From NCBI GenBank assembly GCA_036426205.1, contig CM071568.1, positions 230,736,148-230,800,147 on the forward strand: 64,000 nt of DNA, written 5' to 3'. A model generated the notes under the pieces. The model did no database searches. It was not told the origin of the DNA and worked only from the letters and a program-made list of their open reading frames with translations. Shown piece by piece: positions 40,291 through 54,102 of this stretch (position 1 is the first letter of the stretch; the number at the start of each line of letters is the position of its first letter). A program made the translations under genes and the position numbers. Source of the DNA: Ascaphus truei. Taxonomy: Eukaryota > Chordata > Amphibia > Anura > Ascaphidae.

Positions 40291-43200
40291 CTGAAAAAAA
40301 ATCTCACAAAGAAATATATCATCACCACAGAGCCCTCAGGCAGGGAAGGGGTTACAACAGATGAATGTATTGCAGGCATCTAGCATATATTTAAAAAAAA
40401 AGAAAAAGAAGGGGTAAGAGAAAAGCTCAAAAAAAATGGTCCTCAAAATGTAACCCAATCATTTGTTTGAATGAAAAACTATTACACTATTTCTTGCTCT
40501 GGCAAAATACAGTTTATCAAGTAAACAAAAACCTGATTTTCCTGTCTTAAAGCAGGAATCCCACAATTCCTGGTAAAATGACAGTAACATTAAAAGATGG
40601 CTGCTCTGGTAATCCAATAGGAAGCTGCCATGTCATGCTCTGATTACATTGTGGCTTCTTATTGGCCAATGGGAGTGAAGTTTTGATAGAAACCAATTCA
40701 ATTTTTTAAGCGCCAGGAAAATAAGCTTAAAAAGAGGTAAATATCTATATTCTGATTCTGTTAAAAAGAAATAAAAATAGGGGCAATTGCTTCATTTGTA
40801 GTTCACTGCCCAAGTAGCACAGATGGTGTACATTTAGTTTGTCAAGAACAGTAGTTCACAATCTTTCTTTTGCATGTTGACATGCCTTGTTCATTTTTTT
40901 TGTTTTTTTTAAATATACCCTTTGCGTTTTTATATTGTTTCGTTTTTATTAAACGTCATTCGAGTTGGGACATCTCCAGGAGTTGAACCCTGGTACCTTG
41001 CTTTCTATATGGCCATATTGATAGTATATTCTATCTGCCACCACACAAAATTCAAAGACTCAAAAAATACTGATCTCTCAGAGTACGGACAATAATAAAT
41101 ATTAAAAAGCGACAGCTATTCCTGCTGTAGGATCTTTGCTAAATAATGTACTCATTTTAAAATGTGTGTTATTCATTTTTTTAATTGTAAATTTGAATGC
41201 AATGTATATATTTGTATACTGTATCAGTCAAAGACTGAGCCACTGCTTGATTGAGCCACGTGTGCTGATGCTGGGATATTCTTATAACCTGTTGGGGGGG
41301 GGGGGGGGTCCTGAGAACTAGAGTTGCGCACTCCTGGCCTGGAACACTGCTGAGGCACATCAGTCAATCACTTAACTGTAAGCTCTCCCGGGCTGAGATT
41401 CTCTTCCCTTTCATGTTCTTTTATGTGTGTTGCACTTACTCCATTAGAAATCCCAAAATACACAAAGTGCTGCGTACATTGTTGGAGCTATTTAAATAAA
41501 ACTATCCGTATGGTTTTTTTTTTTAGGCATGTAAATATTTGTATCACATTTTATTTTACTTTATTTTGAACTGAATATATCGAGTGTTTTTTTTGGTTAA
41601 GAATAGGAGGCCACATCTTCATTGCTGTAGGTGTGGGATGCAGAGCTGGTCGGTTGCAGCCTTCAGCACAGTCAGTGACAGGGATGAAAACCGAAACGCA
41701 AAAACCTCCAATTTGTTTAGGAGAAAGTAAATAGAACGGGGAGACGCAAAATACTTCTAAACAAGTCAGAAAGTAAAGTAACTTCTAGTGTCACAGCTGC
41801 CTTGCTTTGAAGAAGGGACACAATAGGTCAGTTTAAAAGTTACTGAAATAAATCAGCGTGGAGAAAAATAATAAATATATATATAGATAAATATTAAATA
41901 CCTAAGCCATTTTGGCCACCAATAGCGAATATTTTGTCTTTTACGAACACCAACCCATGGTTTTTTCGAGCTTCTATCATGGGACACAGGTCAGTCCACC
42001 TAAAAAGAAATAAATCCTGTTACAATAAAAAACAAAAAAACAAATGACAGTATATCTTAGTCAAAATATGTCACTGTATGGAGCATGCTTGCAGATCTAT
42101 TTAAACATTGATATGCAAAAAGTACACCTTGACCGAACACAATTGGGCAAAAGAAACTATTCTAGTAAGAGAAACCTGTAATGAACTCTCTACTTTCCCA
42201 TCTCACCTTCACTTATTTTCTCCAGTGTAGAAAATATCTGTCCCCTATTTAAGATCTAGTATACACCTATACACACACTGATCAAACTTCTGTATAATCA
42301 TGCCAGCTTACAGTACAAGGACACAAAGCAACCAGGCCCAAAAGAATGAAAGAGCCGTCCCTGGCAGTGTGTCTGGCACTTTACTTCTGTTAATCATGCT
42401 CCTAAGTTTTATATATTCAAATTACTGGCACTGCCTTTTTATTTTCAGCATATTTGTTTAACAGATTTAGAGTTGTGCGTGGAGAGAAAGACTTCCCTCT
42501 ACTTGTTCAATCATTTTCCTACATTAGGTTCCTTCACTACGAAACGAATCAGGCTTTTCCATGGGTGGGAACTCACAGGAACCGAGCTCTACTATTTTGT
42601 TGTATTCTTTATCAACAAGAAAGTCCATGTAGTGATTATGATATGAAGAATGGCGCTAGAATATGGACTAGGAGGATATCAATGCCCTTCCCTTATTAGA
42701 AAAGGTGCTAATTCCTAGTAGCCGAGTGAACAAATAAAAAATTCCAGCGCTAAAGACTTCACAATAGTCAAATAATTTTTTTAAAAAAACAATTGTTTGA
42801 CAAGATACATGGAAGATCTTTTCCTAAGAAAAAATTCTTATAAAATAATACCACCCTCCAGTGAAATACTGATCCACAAAAAGGACTTTCCAAAAGGTCC
42901 CAGTAGTGATTACAAAAACAAACAGGAGCACAACTTCTCACAGGGTATAAAAGGATAAAACAAATAGTGCAATAGGTTAATAAATACAGAAAAAAGTAAA
43001 AATTTGACAATACACTCACAAGTGTAGGTAGTTTTCAAGCTCTTTAAAATGAGTGCTGCATACTCTGTGTTCTGTATGGTCTTCCAGATATACCTCCGAA
43101 TATAAGAGGAACATACACAGAGCAAAACATTTTTGTTACGCTCAGTATAAAATGAGAAAATGGATTAAAAACACCTCACAAGCGGTTGGTAGTAGTCGGC

Positions 43201-46200
43201 ACGTCCTTTCTAACTTCACGCCAGAGTCCTAGACCCCGCTCAATCTCAGACTTCTCTCTGCATTTGATTTTTAAGGTAGACTTTTTTATTTTATTTTTAT
43301 ACATTCTCGTTTTCAAATATTAACCACCTTTTATTGGAAGGTTTAAAAAAATAAATAAATAAAAAAAAAATAAAACAGCTTTTTTTGGGACTAGCAAAGA
43401 AAGGATATATCCATGTGTACCATATATTCATTTAGTATATATTTTTTTAGATATCTGATCACCGATTTGTCTTTTTTCATCATGTAATGGACCATTGTAA
43501 CTCTTTCCAAATAAGGGAATCGGTCTTAATATATATTACAATAGGTTATAGAAGAATTGATGTTAGTATGTCCCATTTAAGATTACCTTGTTAATAATAC
43601 AATGTGTTTTTGTATTTGTATATCCCCACGTATACAATTGGCAATCCTACCTGGGTGCACTGTGGTGGATACACAAAACAAGCCCTCTTAGAAACTCAAA
43701 TTGATAAAACAAGATTTAGTTCACAAATCAACGTTTCGGTCCAATTCTTGAAAGGTCCTAGACTTGGACCAAAATGTTTATCTGTGACTACAATCTTTTT
43801 ACATAATTTTGACTTCCTGAGAGTGCCTGTTTAAACTCTCCATCTATGTATCATAGTCCGTATTTGATTTTCATGGCATACAATGTTTTTAAAACGATAT
43901 CAATTGATGATGTCATCGGTGCACAAACGCTTAAATATGGATTTCAAGAGCAACCTTGTATGAGCCCCTGAGGAAGCTGGTAGAGAGCTTCTGATAAGGA
44001 GATGTAGAGGAGAGAGCACGGAGACCAACATCGGAAGTGAAGTCATCCACTTCGCCGAGGTCTGTGCAACCAGACCGAGGAGATGCCAAGAGAGGTCTGG
44101 GACTGTGGGGAGTCTAGGACTCTGGCATGAAGAGTCGGAAAGGACGTGCCGGCTACTCCCAACCACTACCATATGTTTATACGTTTTAAACCTTAACACG
44201 TTTGTGAGAGTTTTTCATTCATTTTCTGATTTCTACTGAGAGTAAATTATGTTTTCCTCTGTATATGATCCACTTATATTCTGAGGTATATCTGGAAGAC
44301 CATACAGAACGCAGAGTATGCAGCACTCATTTTGAAAAGCTTGAAAACTACGTAGTTGTGACTGTATTGGCACATTTTAAGCATTTTTTCATATTTAGAA
44401 ACATATTGCACTATTTGTTTCTTTTTTCATTTTATACCCAGAGAAGTTGCGCTCCTGTTTGTTTTGGAATCCCTAGTAGCCGACCTAAAAAGTTTCAAAT
44501 GTAACCATTCTTAAATATATACTTTAACTGTGCATACAATGTCTTGTACAGGCATACCCCGCATTAATGTACGCAATGGGACCGGAGCATGTATGTAAAG
44601 CGAAAATGTACTTAAAGTGAAGCACTACCTTTTCCCACTTATTGATGCATGTACTGTACTGCTATCGTCATATACGTGCACAACTGATGTAAATAACGCA
44701 TTTGTAACAGGCTCTATAGTCTCCCCGCTTGCGCACAGCTTTGGTACAGGTAGGTAGCCGGTATTGCTGTTCAGGACGTGATGACAGGCGCATGCGTGAG
44801 CTGCCGTTTGCCTATTGGGCGATATGTACTTACTCGCGAGTGTACTTAAAGTGAGTGTACTTAAAGCGGGGTATGCCTGTATATATACCGTTCATTTATG
44901 TAACTGTATTTGTAGCCATGTATTATTTGCCTTAACTCTGTGCCCAGGACATACTTGAAAATGAGAGGTAACTCTCAATGTATTACTTCCTGGTAAAATA
45001 TTTTATAAATAAATAAATAAATAAATTCTTAAATGAAAGACTTGTCTGCTTTTGTTTAGCTGGAAATTAAGCACAAACCATGTGCTTTGTGGCCTCTGAA
45101 TAGGAGAGTGCTAGTCCGTCAATCAAGTGTTTCCTCTAACCTTATCCCACTCTATTAAGACACAATAAAAGCAGGTGTAGCCAAGGTTGTGTAAACTCTT
45201 GATACACAAAGTGACAACACCCAAAAGGGAGTATAGCTCAAACCTCTCCCAAGATTCATTTTAACAGTTTTACAAACTAACTAAAACATCATCTAAAAAT
45301 ACTTACAGGAGAGGAGTCAGATTATGTAGCTTAAAGCAACAGTTCAAGCTGCCGTTTATATATAAAAAAAAAAAAAGAACTAAAACCCACTACACAATGA
45401 TAAGTAATTAGCTAAGTTGCCAATCGATCCGTTCTCCTGCGATCGATCGGCGAAGATTCGGCTTGGGGGTTCATTAAATGGCTGTCAGTGCAGCAGAAGA
45501 GGACCCAAGATGCAAAGTTCTGTGGGGAAGATCATGTTTCAGAAGAGGAAGGGGATGTGACTTTGTAAATGGTTGCTATAGGAACAAAAAAATGTGTTAC
45601 ATAATACACTAAAAATGTCTTTACATATATATATATATTTTTTAAATGCTACAATTATTTTTTCATAGTACAGAACTGATTAAAAAAAAAACAAAACACA
45701 TGTAGGATATTGCTTGAACTGCAGCTTTATAAAGGCATCACCCAGATTAACACTTAAAACACATTACTGCCATTAGTACACTAGTCCTAGGAGGAACTGC
45801 CACTTTAAAGTAGGATTATTTATTGTAGTTTATATAAATACTAACTTTATTTCCCTTGCCATGTGAGTAAAGCTGCAGTCCCCCTTACTCAGCCCACATT
45901 AGTTTTTACGCTGACTTTTACAGCATTATCCCCTCACTTGCTGTAAATTTTGTTTTCTTTGTCACAGAAACTTTAAAAACAAACAAAAAAAAAAAACACA
46001 CAATGTATTTGTATTTTCCTGAAGGCCTGTCAGAAATGCCCCTTCTCAGTTTATTCTCAGTCATGAGCATGTCTAGTGTTGGCCATACGCACGTTTCTGT
46101 CGCTGGATCATACACTTCGCAGCAGTTTAATACCCTGCCAGAGACGTTGTTCCCCAAGCTTCCTCCACAAACATAGATGAGCCCGTTGGCTTCCACCATC

Positions 46201-49200
46201 CCGTGGCTGCAGCGCTGGGTTAGCATGCTGGGCTTTGTTAGCCAGCTCTCCGTCCTGGTATCGTAGCACTCAAACAAGTACAGAGCAGAATTTCCTAGTA
46301 AAGGGGAGGGAAAAAAAGCTTTGCATTAGGCTTCTTTAACACTGCTGGAGAGGCCTACACACACACATTGGGCAACCTGTTGCCCAAACTTAAACTCCCC
46401 TCCCACCAGGTTGGAAACCAGTGGATTACAGTTACCCTTTCATTTCTACTAGTAAACATGCCTTTAAAAAAAAATTCTGAATTGACGTGACAAAATTATA
46501 TTTGTAAAGCCACATGAATTGCTTTAACCTGGTCTGTGGTAATTACTAAGGGCTGTCCATTTTATTCTGAGGGGCGCAGCTGCAGACATATCCTGCACCC
46601 TTATTGATGTGAATCCTAGAACACCCTAATGACTTTGGTAACCCATAAAGTTTCTTGGCTCCCTATTATTTATGGGGGAAATAAACAGGTATCTCACCCA
46701 CTTCGGAGCCCCCCGACGTGTAGATCTTGCCCTCTGCGGCACAGGCAGCTAGGCTGTCTCGGGGTGTAGGAGGCCCCAGTTTAGAGTACCAGGAGTCCTT
46801 CACCACATTGTAACAATCCATCCTCTTTATCGGAAATAGCTGCGAACCACCCAAAATATATACCACGTTGTCCCAAAACACACAAGCCGCATCTCTACGT
46901 TTCTCAAAGGGACATCGAATGTCAGTCCAGTTATAATCCTGTGAAAATAAAGACAAACGGTCAGTGCCCAATATTGTCTCAACTTTTTTCGCAGTGTTGA
47001 AACAAGTACATGCGCCATCTTCACCAAACTAGAGACATATTGTGGACTGATTACTGATAGTTGCTGATTAAAACATCTGCATTTGAGGTTAATTTACCTT
47101 TGGATTAAAGTATCTACAGGACTGGGGCTGTGACCCCCCGAACAAAGCAATCCGATAATCATGTTTTTTTCGACGTGGTCTGGTGCCATCTACGAGTTCT
47201 TCTCTGTCTTCTGGAGAAAGCAGGTGATAGCGCATCCCGCCTGCGAGGGGAAAGAATCAGCACTGGCATGTCATCCCAAATGGACGCGAACAAAAACAGG
47301 TACACCGTTTAGTAACAGGATCATGTCAACGCGTATCCATCACTGCACACTGTAATATCCCCTCCTACTATCTCACATATTATCCATGAATAAAACTGAA
47401 CTTTAAATGGGGCAGTAATCTTCACAACTCCCCCCACCTCTCAAGTTAAAATTCTTAGATGGGGACGGGGGAGGGAGAATTGAGTAAGAAAGGGGGGGGG
47501 GGGGGGGAGTACGAGGGGAGGTAGAACAGTGGCCTGCCAAAACATTTGTGCCCATTTATTGGCACGCCTGAGAGAAAAAAAAGGAAGGTTGGCCACTCCT
47601 GTTCTGAAATAACACGTATAGTCTTTCAAACTGAAGTGATGTGTTGGTGACGCTATAAACAGATATTTGCATATTGTCTTTTTTTTCTGATTTTAGCACC
47701 GTATTGAATATATTGGTGCAATAAAGATAATTTAGGTGCTATCATGTTTCTTATTAGCAGAAATCTGTGCCCTGCCTCATCAAATGAAAAGCAAAAAATT
47801 AACACAAGAGGAAGATGAACCAGTATTACAAGCAGAGATAGTCAACACAGAACCACCTACCTGTAACAGAACTGTTTTAGGTTCCTAGCTAAATAGATTG
47901 CAAGAAACATAAATTATAATATTACATCCATTTAACTATTACCTGATAAGTTCTAACAGTTAATTGGAGGTTACAAGAACTAAATTGAAGCCCCCAAGAT
48001 AAACGCAAGAGGGATATATTCACTATAGTCAGTGACAGGGGGATACCATATATCACTGAATATAGAGCAGCAGGAAGAGGGAGCTGGAGCATTTGTGCAA
48101 GGACATGTGTTCACGTATACTTCTTTTAAACATGTGTGAACTCTTTTAATGGATCTCACTTCCATGAAGATGGTAGCCTGGGGATAGCAGACTAAAGACC
48201 AAGTATTACACCCAAAGTCCACAAATGTCTGTATAGGGAAATAAAAGACAAGTTCCCCAAATGTTTTTACACTCCAATATACATGGCATGTGGACAAATG
48301 CCTTCACTTACTTATCACCATCTTTAGGCATTCTGGGTTGTCCTGTATCAGAGGCTCAGCCTGCACAGTTTTGCTTAGAAAGTTCTTGGAAATGAGCGGA
48401 AACCGGACTTTAGCGAGAATGTCGACCATGTATGGCTGTCGGTTTGGCTCATCATATTTCAACCATCTGACTGCTGCGTCATACACCTACCAAAAATACA
48501 GTCATACAAATGCAGAAGTGAGGGTAATACATACATACATACATACATACATACATACATACATACATACATACATACACATATCTCTCACTAGAGAACA
48601 AGGGCAATCTGTACACTTCAGTGAACAATACCAAGAACCCAAGTCAATAAAAAAGAATCATAAACTAATACAAACTAATAGGTAAATAAAGCAGACTAAA
48701 TTAGATGGCTAATTGCATGGTGTTATCAGATATATCAGATACAATACCAGAGAACAGAAGGGGTTTGTGAATAACAGCTCGACTTTCCAAAACTAGTACA
48801 TTTATATTTAATTTGCATTTTGAAATGACATTTTGTGGGCAATGCATCAATGTAAAAAGTATGTTGTGGTGCAATGCTCCATGTTTTCCTTTTAGTTGTG
48901 TTAAAGGCTGCGTCCATAGAGCCTCAGCCCGTGCTCCTCCGCGCTGATGCTGAGGCTCGCCTGCCCGTCAGGAGCGATTTCATGGACTGACAGGCGAGCC
49001 AGCGTGCGCGATCGGGGGGGGGGGGGGGGGGGGGGTAGGGGGCGGGGGGCGCGGAAGTGAAGTTGTTGGGCCAATAGCCCGCGACGCGCCGACGTCACGG
49101 CACTGTGACGTTGACGCTACTTCGCTGTGATTGGTGGTTTTCGACCAACAGCGCGCATGGAAACAGTTCTGCTGTCGGCTGAAAATCCTAGGGCCTCAGC

Positions 49201-51334
49201 ACGCCTGCGGACGCTCGCGGGAGCACCCTCTAAAGACATCCTCATTGAGGATGAGGGGGCTCATCGCGGAGCGTCCGCACAGCTCAGCGCGGATCCCCCC
49301 CTCTATGGACGTAGCCAAAGGGAGAGAAAAAAAACCCCCACTTCTTTTTGGATGTGTGATCTAGTACAGATGAAACGGTTAATTGCCGGAGGGGCAGCAG
49401 CACAAAAGAGCCACGGCCACTCGCGATCATGTGACCATTTCAGGGATCGCTCTGTTACCCATGACGGAATGGAAGGGGGAGGTCTCCCCTTCTGTTCCCC
49501 TGGAGTACCAGACCCCATGATGTAAAAGCTACGGGGCACCCAAAGTGTTAAGCAGAGAGGTTTACTTAATTAACCTCAGACCAAGTGGATTTCTTTTGTA
49601 GAAAAGAAAGCACAATATAGGATGTAGAACCTGATAAATCTCATAACAGGCATGCAGGTAACTGTTCCTACTGACTCTCCCCAAATCGTAACCCGTTGCA
49701 GATTAAATTAATATTGCAGCTTGAAAATATCAGTTTTTCTCCAATTGCCTTGTTACATCTTAACTATGAGGAAAAGTATATATTATTATTAAGCTCCTCT
49801 TTCAAACAATGTAAAGACCATACCTGATCCTCTGCACGGACAGTCAGGGTGTCCTGGTTCAGTAAATGAGTGACGCGTTTCACATCAAGTTGCAGAAACT
49901 CATCTGTTTTGTAAACTTCAGTGAAATGCTGGTGGATGAAGTCATCTGCAGTGGCTTTCAGCTCCGGGCAATCGAGGCATTCTGCCAACACGCTAATACC
50001 TAACAACACATCAAGCAAAAAAGAGTGTGCAAGGTTCTAGATCATGCTAATAAAGCCAGTTTATCTAGAGAAGATCAAGAAAAGAGAGTAACTTCATTCG
50101 CTAGCTTATCTTTTACAAAACAAAGCTTTCAGGCCCATGCTGGACTCTTGATAGGATTACAGAAACAGAGATAGTCCTACTTACCAGACCCCTATAATAG
50201 TGTCATGTATCTAGTTCTGATGGTGCACTACACAATTAATTCTACAGACGCACAATATACGTGGCACAAAGCGCTTGCAATAAAATAGTTTTGCCAAGTG
50301 AAATCCTGAAAAACAATTATAGTGGCAAAATCCTAAGCAGTAATAGTTTTGGGTCCCTGTTCCTTTACTCCTTTTCTAAAACCGAGTTACTTTACCATTA
50401 CCCGTTGTGATGGGAAAGACTCTTGAAGTCCCCCATTGTGGTAGGCCGGGGCGGTTTTGGCAGGTTTCGGATACAGTAATAATTTTCTGAGTATTATTAG
50501 TATTCTGTTAACATAAATGGGCACATGGCCCTTATAGAAATAAAAAAAGAAAAGCCTAGCTCCTTTCGGACACTTACTAACGTATTGCTGGTTAATGAAC
50601 TAACTAACAAACCCTACCAGGCCCAATTCAGGTGCAACAATCCTTCCCTGCTCACTCCCGCAGTCTGTGCAGAGAGGGTGCTTCTCAAAGTGCAGCCTCT
50701 GGTTTCTTCCAGTGATACTTCCATTCACCCTGAGAGCAGCAAAGATAATCTCCTCCAAACACTGAGCTACCATATATATATGCTCTGTTGCTTACGTGTT
50801 TTTATAGCAGCCTGACTGAAGTAGCTGTTCTCAGGATTGATACTCTTCATGTTAAGATCTCCTCCAGGATTTCCAGCCACCAAGAAATCCTTGTCTGGAT
50901 TTTTATTTTCTCTTACTTGTAAACTCTAGCTCGCATCCTGTCAGTTGGGCCTTCTGCCAAACCACATATGAGATGCACATGACATTATTTTCTTGTTTAC
51001 AGCAGATTGCTAAAAGTTATACTTTGTTATTTATTTACCCACGGTGGCTGCCCCCATAACTGGGGAACATGCCAAGCATAAACCCTTCCACTGCCAGAGG
51101 ACATTGCTCTGCAAAGAAAAGCTTAGTTACATTAAATGGAAAACAATACGAGCCCAAGCCTGTTATACATAAACTAAGCATTTGTGTAGATATGAAGGCT
51201 ACTTCTAGATATGCTGAAGGGACGTAGTGTTACTAGAACAGTATTATTTGATACTCAAATTCTAGTACCAGAAAATGTAATTCACAGTATCAGAAACCTA
51301 CAGGGCAACTTTCCTTTCAACTCAGGTAAATCTG

Positions 51335-51408
<74 letters not shown>

Positions 51409-54049
51409 AAACACACACACACGCGCACGCACACGCACGATAACCTGCTTTAAAGGGCATTGCACAGAGCTTGCTTTCAAATAGGTCATATTGGAGGTGA
51501 CTACACCATAAACATATGTCTGTAAAAACACTATTGCTGAGGTCGTGCTCATAAATTATATGCAATATAACTACTAACGGCTAATGACAAAATGTTAAAT
51601 AACAGGCAGTAACCATTTTAAATAAACTACAACATTTGTAACAAATAACTGTTGGGCATTAAAGAGTAACATATCAGCCATTAACACAGGGAACCTCTCG
51701 TAACCTCCACAGGGCCTGAGGGTTCCTTGTAACATGCTGAAAATGACCGCACCATCCTGAACCGACTTTATCTTTATGGGAACATATAATACATATATTT
51801 CTGCTTAAGTTGGGTGTGCTGTGCAGGATCTTGCCAGGTGAGGCAATCGGTTTGAACCAGACCTGTAATTTCCTTACTATGTTTCAGAAGTAAGTCGGCA
51901 TATTACAGACTACACTGGTGTCTGCGTTTGTATACGACTACATCATTTTTCAAGAAAGTACAAATGAGGAGGAATCCCAATTTCCATTTTAGCATGCAAG
52001 TGATTCATCTTTTAGCTAGGTACTCTTTCCTATAGCTTTAGAAATGATACAGTGATTCCAAAGTTCAGTGATCAGAGATGATTTATATATAAATATTCCT
52101 CCAAAAGCAGAAATCTTCTGGAAATAGAAGTATATCCTCAAAATCCAGATGTGGCAAGATCTCACTCTGCAAAGATAAATATATTTCTCTAGCGTCTTCA
52201 CCCGGAGCAGATGTAAATCAGGTTGATAAAGTCTGACCTCCACATTCTACTTCTTGGGCTTTGTATTTACATAGTGGAAGTGACTGGAGAGTGGAGATAC
52301 AGACTAACCGCAACAAAAGGTTTGCTGGGTGCCTGCGGTGCAACCTTACCTAGACAATTTGAAGCATCGACTTGTTCTTTTAGGAAGTCCACACACATCC
52401 TTTTCACAGGTTCAATCTGGTACTGATTGGCCGCATCCAACAGGGACTGGACATTGTTGCTGTTTACGGAAATTCTGTAAATACACATAACAGGTTTAAT
52501 GCTTTAAATACATATCAGGTATCCATGCTAACACAGACCTGTGCAGATTTTACAAACTGTAGTACAATAAATCTTTGAAGGATCTTGAGATTCATATTGC
52601 CAGGCACTTTGTGATGCATGAAATACAGCGCCAACCCTTTCAGACAGCACATCTTACTCCTGGCCTTGGTCTTTAAAATACTGTTCAATTCTGTTGAATA
52701 ATGTGGAGGGACAAATACCCACAGGAAACTCTTAAAACACTAATGTTCTAGGGCAGGAGTAGCCAACTCCAGTCTTCAAGGGCCACCAACAGGTTAGATT
52801 CTAAGGCTATCCCTGCTTCAGCATAGGTGTCTCAATCAGTGGCTCAGTTAGAAAGACTGTCAATGATATTCCTAACCTGACCTGTTGGTAGCCCTTGAGG
52901 ACTGGTGCTGGACACCCCTGCTCTACAGAATCATCTTATTTTCCATTTTTACACAACCAGCAGCAGGCACAGTACATCTAAACGGAGACAGAATTTGTCA
53001 ATACCTTGCAGTGTATGCAAACTCCACCAGCTGTTCGATAATATCAGGCTCTGCATCTTTCAGCTCCACCTCCAAGGACTTGGATTCCAGCATGTTTGCT
53101 AAGAATTTGTTTTCAACAGAAAGCAAAAATGTAAATCTCACATACACAAAAAAAGTACTTAAACGTAATCTTTCTATGTTAAACAGTATAACATGAATAC
53201 TTTGTGCAAGTTGGGTAAAGCTGCAGCTGTCCTGTCTCATTCCAGAGGCTTTCTTTTACCAGACAGTTCCTTCAGAGGCCTCCCACTATATAACAAACAG
53301 GAGATGGCAGGCAACGCAGTGTGAAGTGGTATGGGGTATACAGGGCAAGAGGCAGGAAAAGGGAACAAACAACCACCACACGTTGAACAAAACTGCAGTG
53401 TCAAGGTACCTACAGTTATTAACACATCATGCTGATGGCCAAGAGGCATGCCTTGACCCCTCGGCTGCCAGAAAGGTAAGCACATTGCAAAGGAATGTTA
53501 TTTACTGTAGAAGTCCTAATGACTCGCGGTAATAAGATGTCCTCAAATGAAGAAAAGGAAGGTTTAAATAAATACATCAGTGCACATTTTAATTTAACAT
53601 TAAGGGTCATTAAACGAACTGTTAAAATTATCTAGTCAAATGTATGAATATAAAATCAGAGAACAACAGAACTCCATCTACCAATCACAGGTTCATAATA
53701 GTCCAGGGCCACAACCAGGTCCTCAAGGGCCACTACCTCATCCTCAAGGGCCACTACCAGGTCTTCAGGGTATCCCTGCTTCAGTAACGGTAGCTCAATC
53801 AGTGGCTCAGTCAACGACTGAGTCACCTGTGCTGAAGCAGGGATATCCTGAAAATCTGACCTGGTGGTGGCCCTTGAGTACTACAGATGGCCACCACTTT
53901 TAACAGTCATTTGCAGGCTATGCTGACTTGTCAACTTCCATTTACGCTTAGCCATAATACTTTAATAAGTGAATGAAACACTCAAAGAACAAATTAGGAT
54001 AAATACTTGCCGTTTGAATTTTAAGAGAGAAAAACACACACACACACAC

Positions 54050-54102
<53 letters not shown>

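Noticed and set aside
51317..51565. Cysteine/valine-rich minus-strand frames
   Set aside because: Translation of an (AC)n microsatellite.
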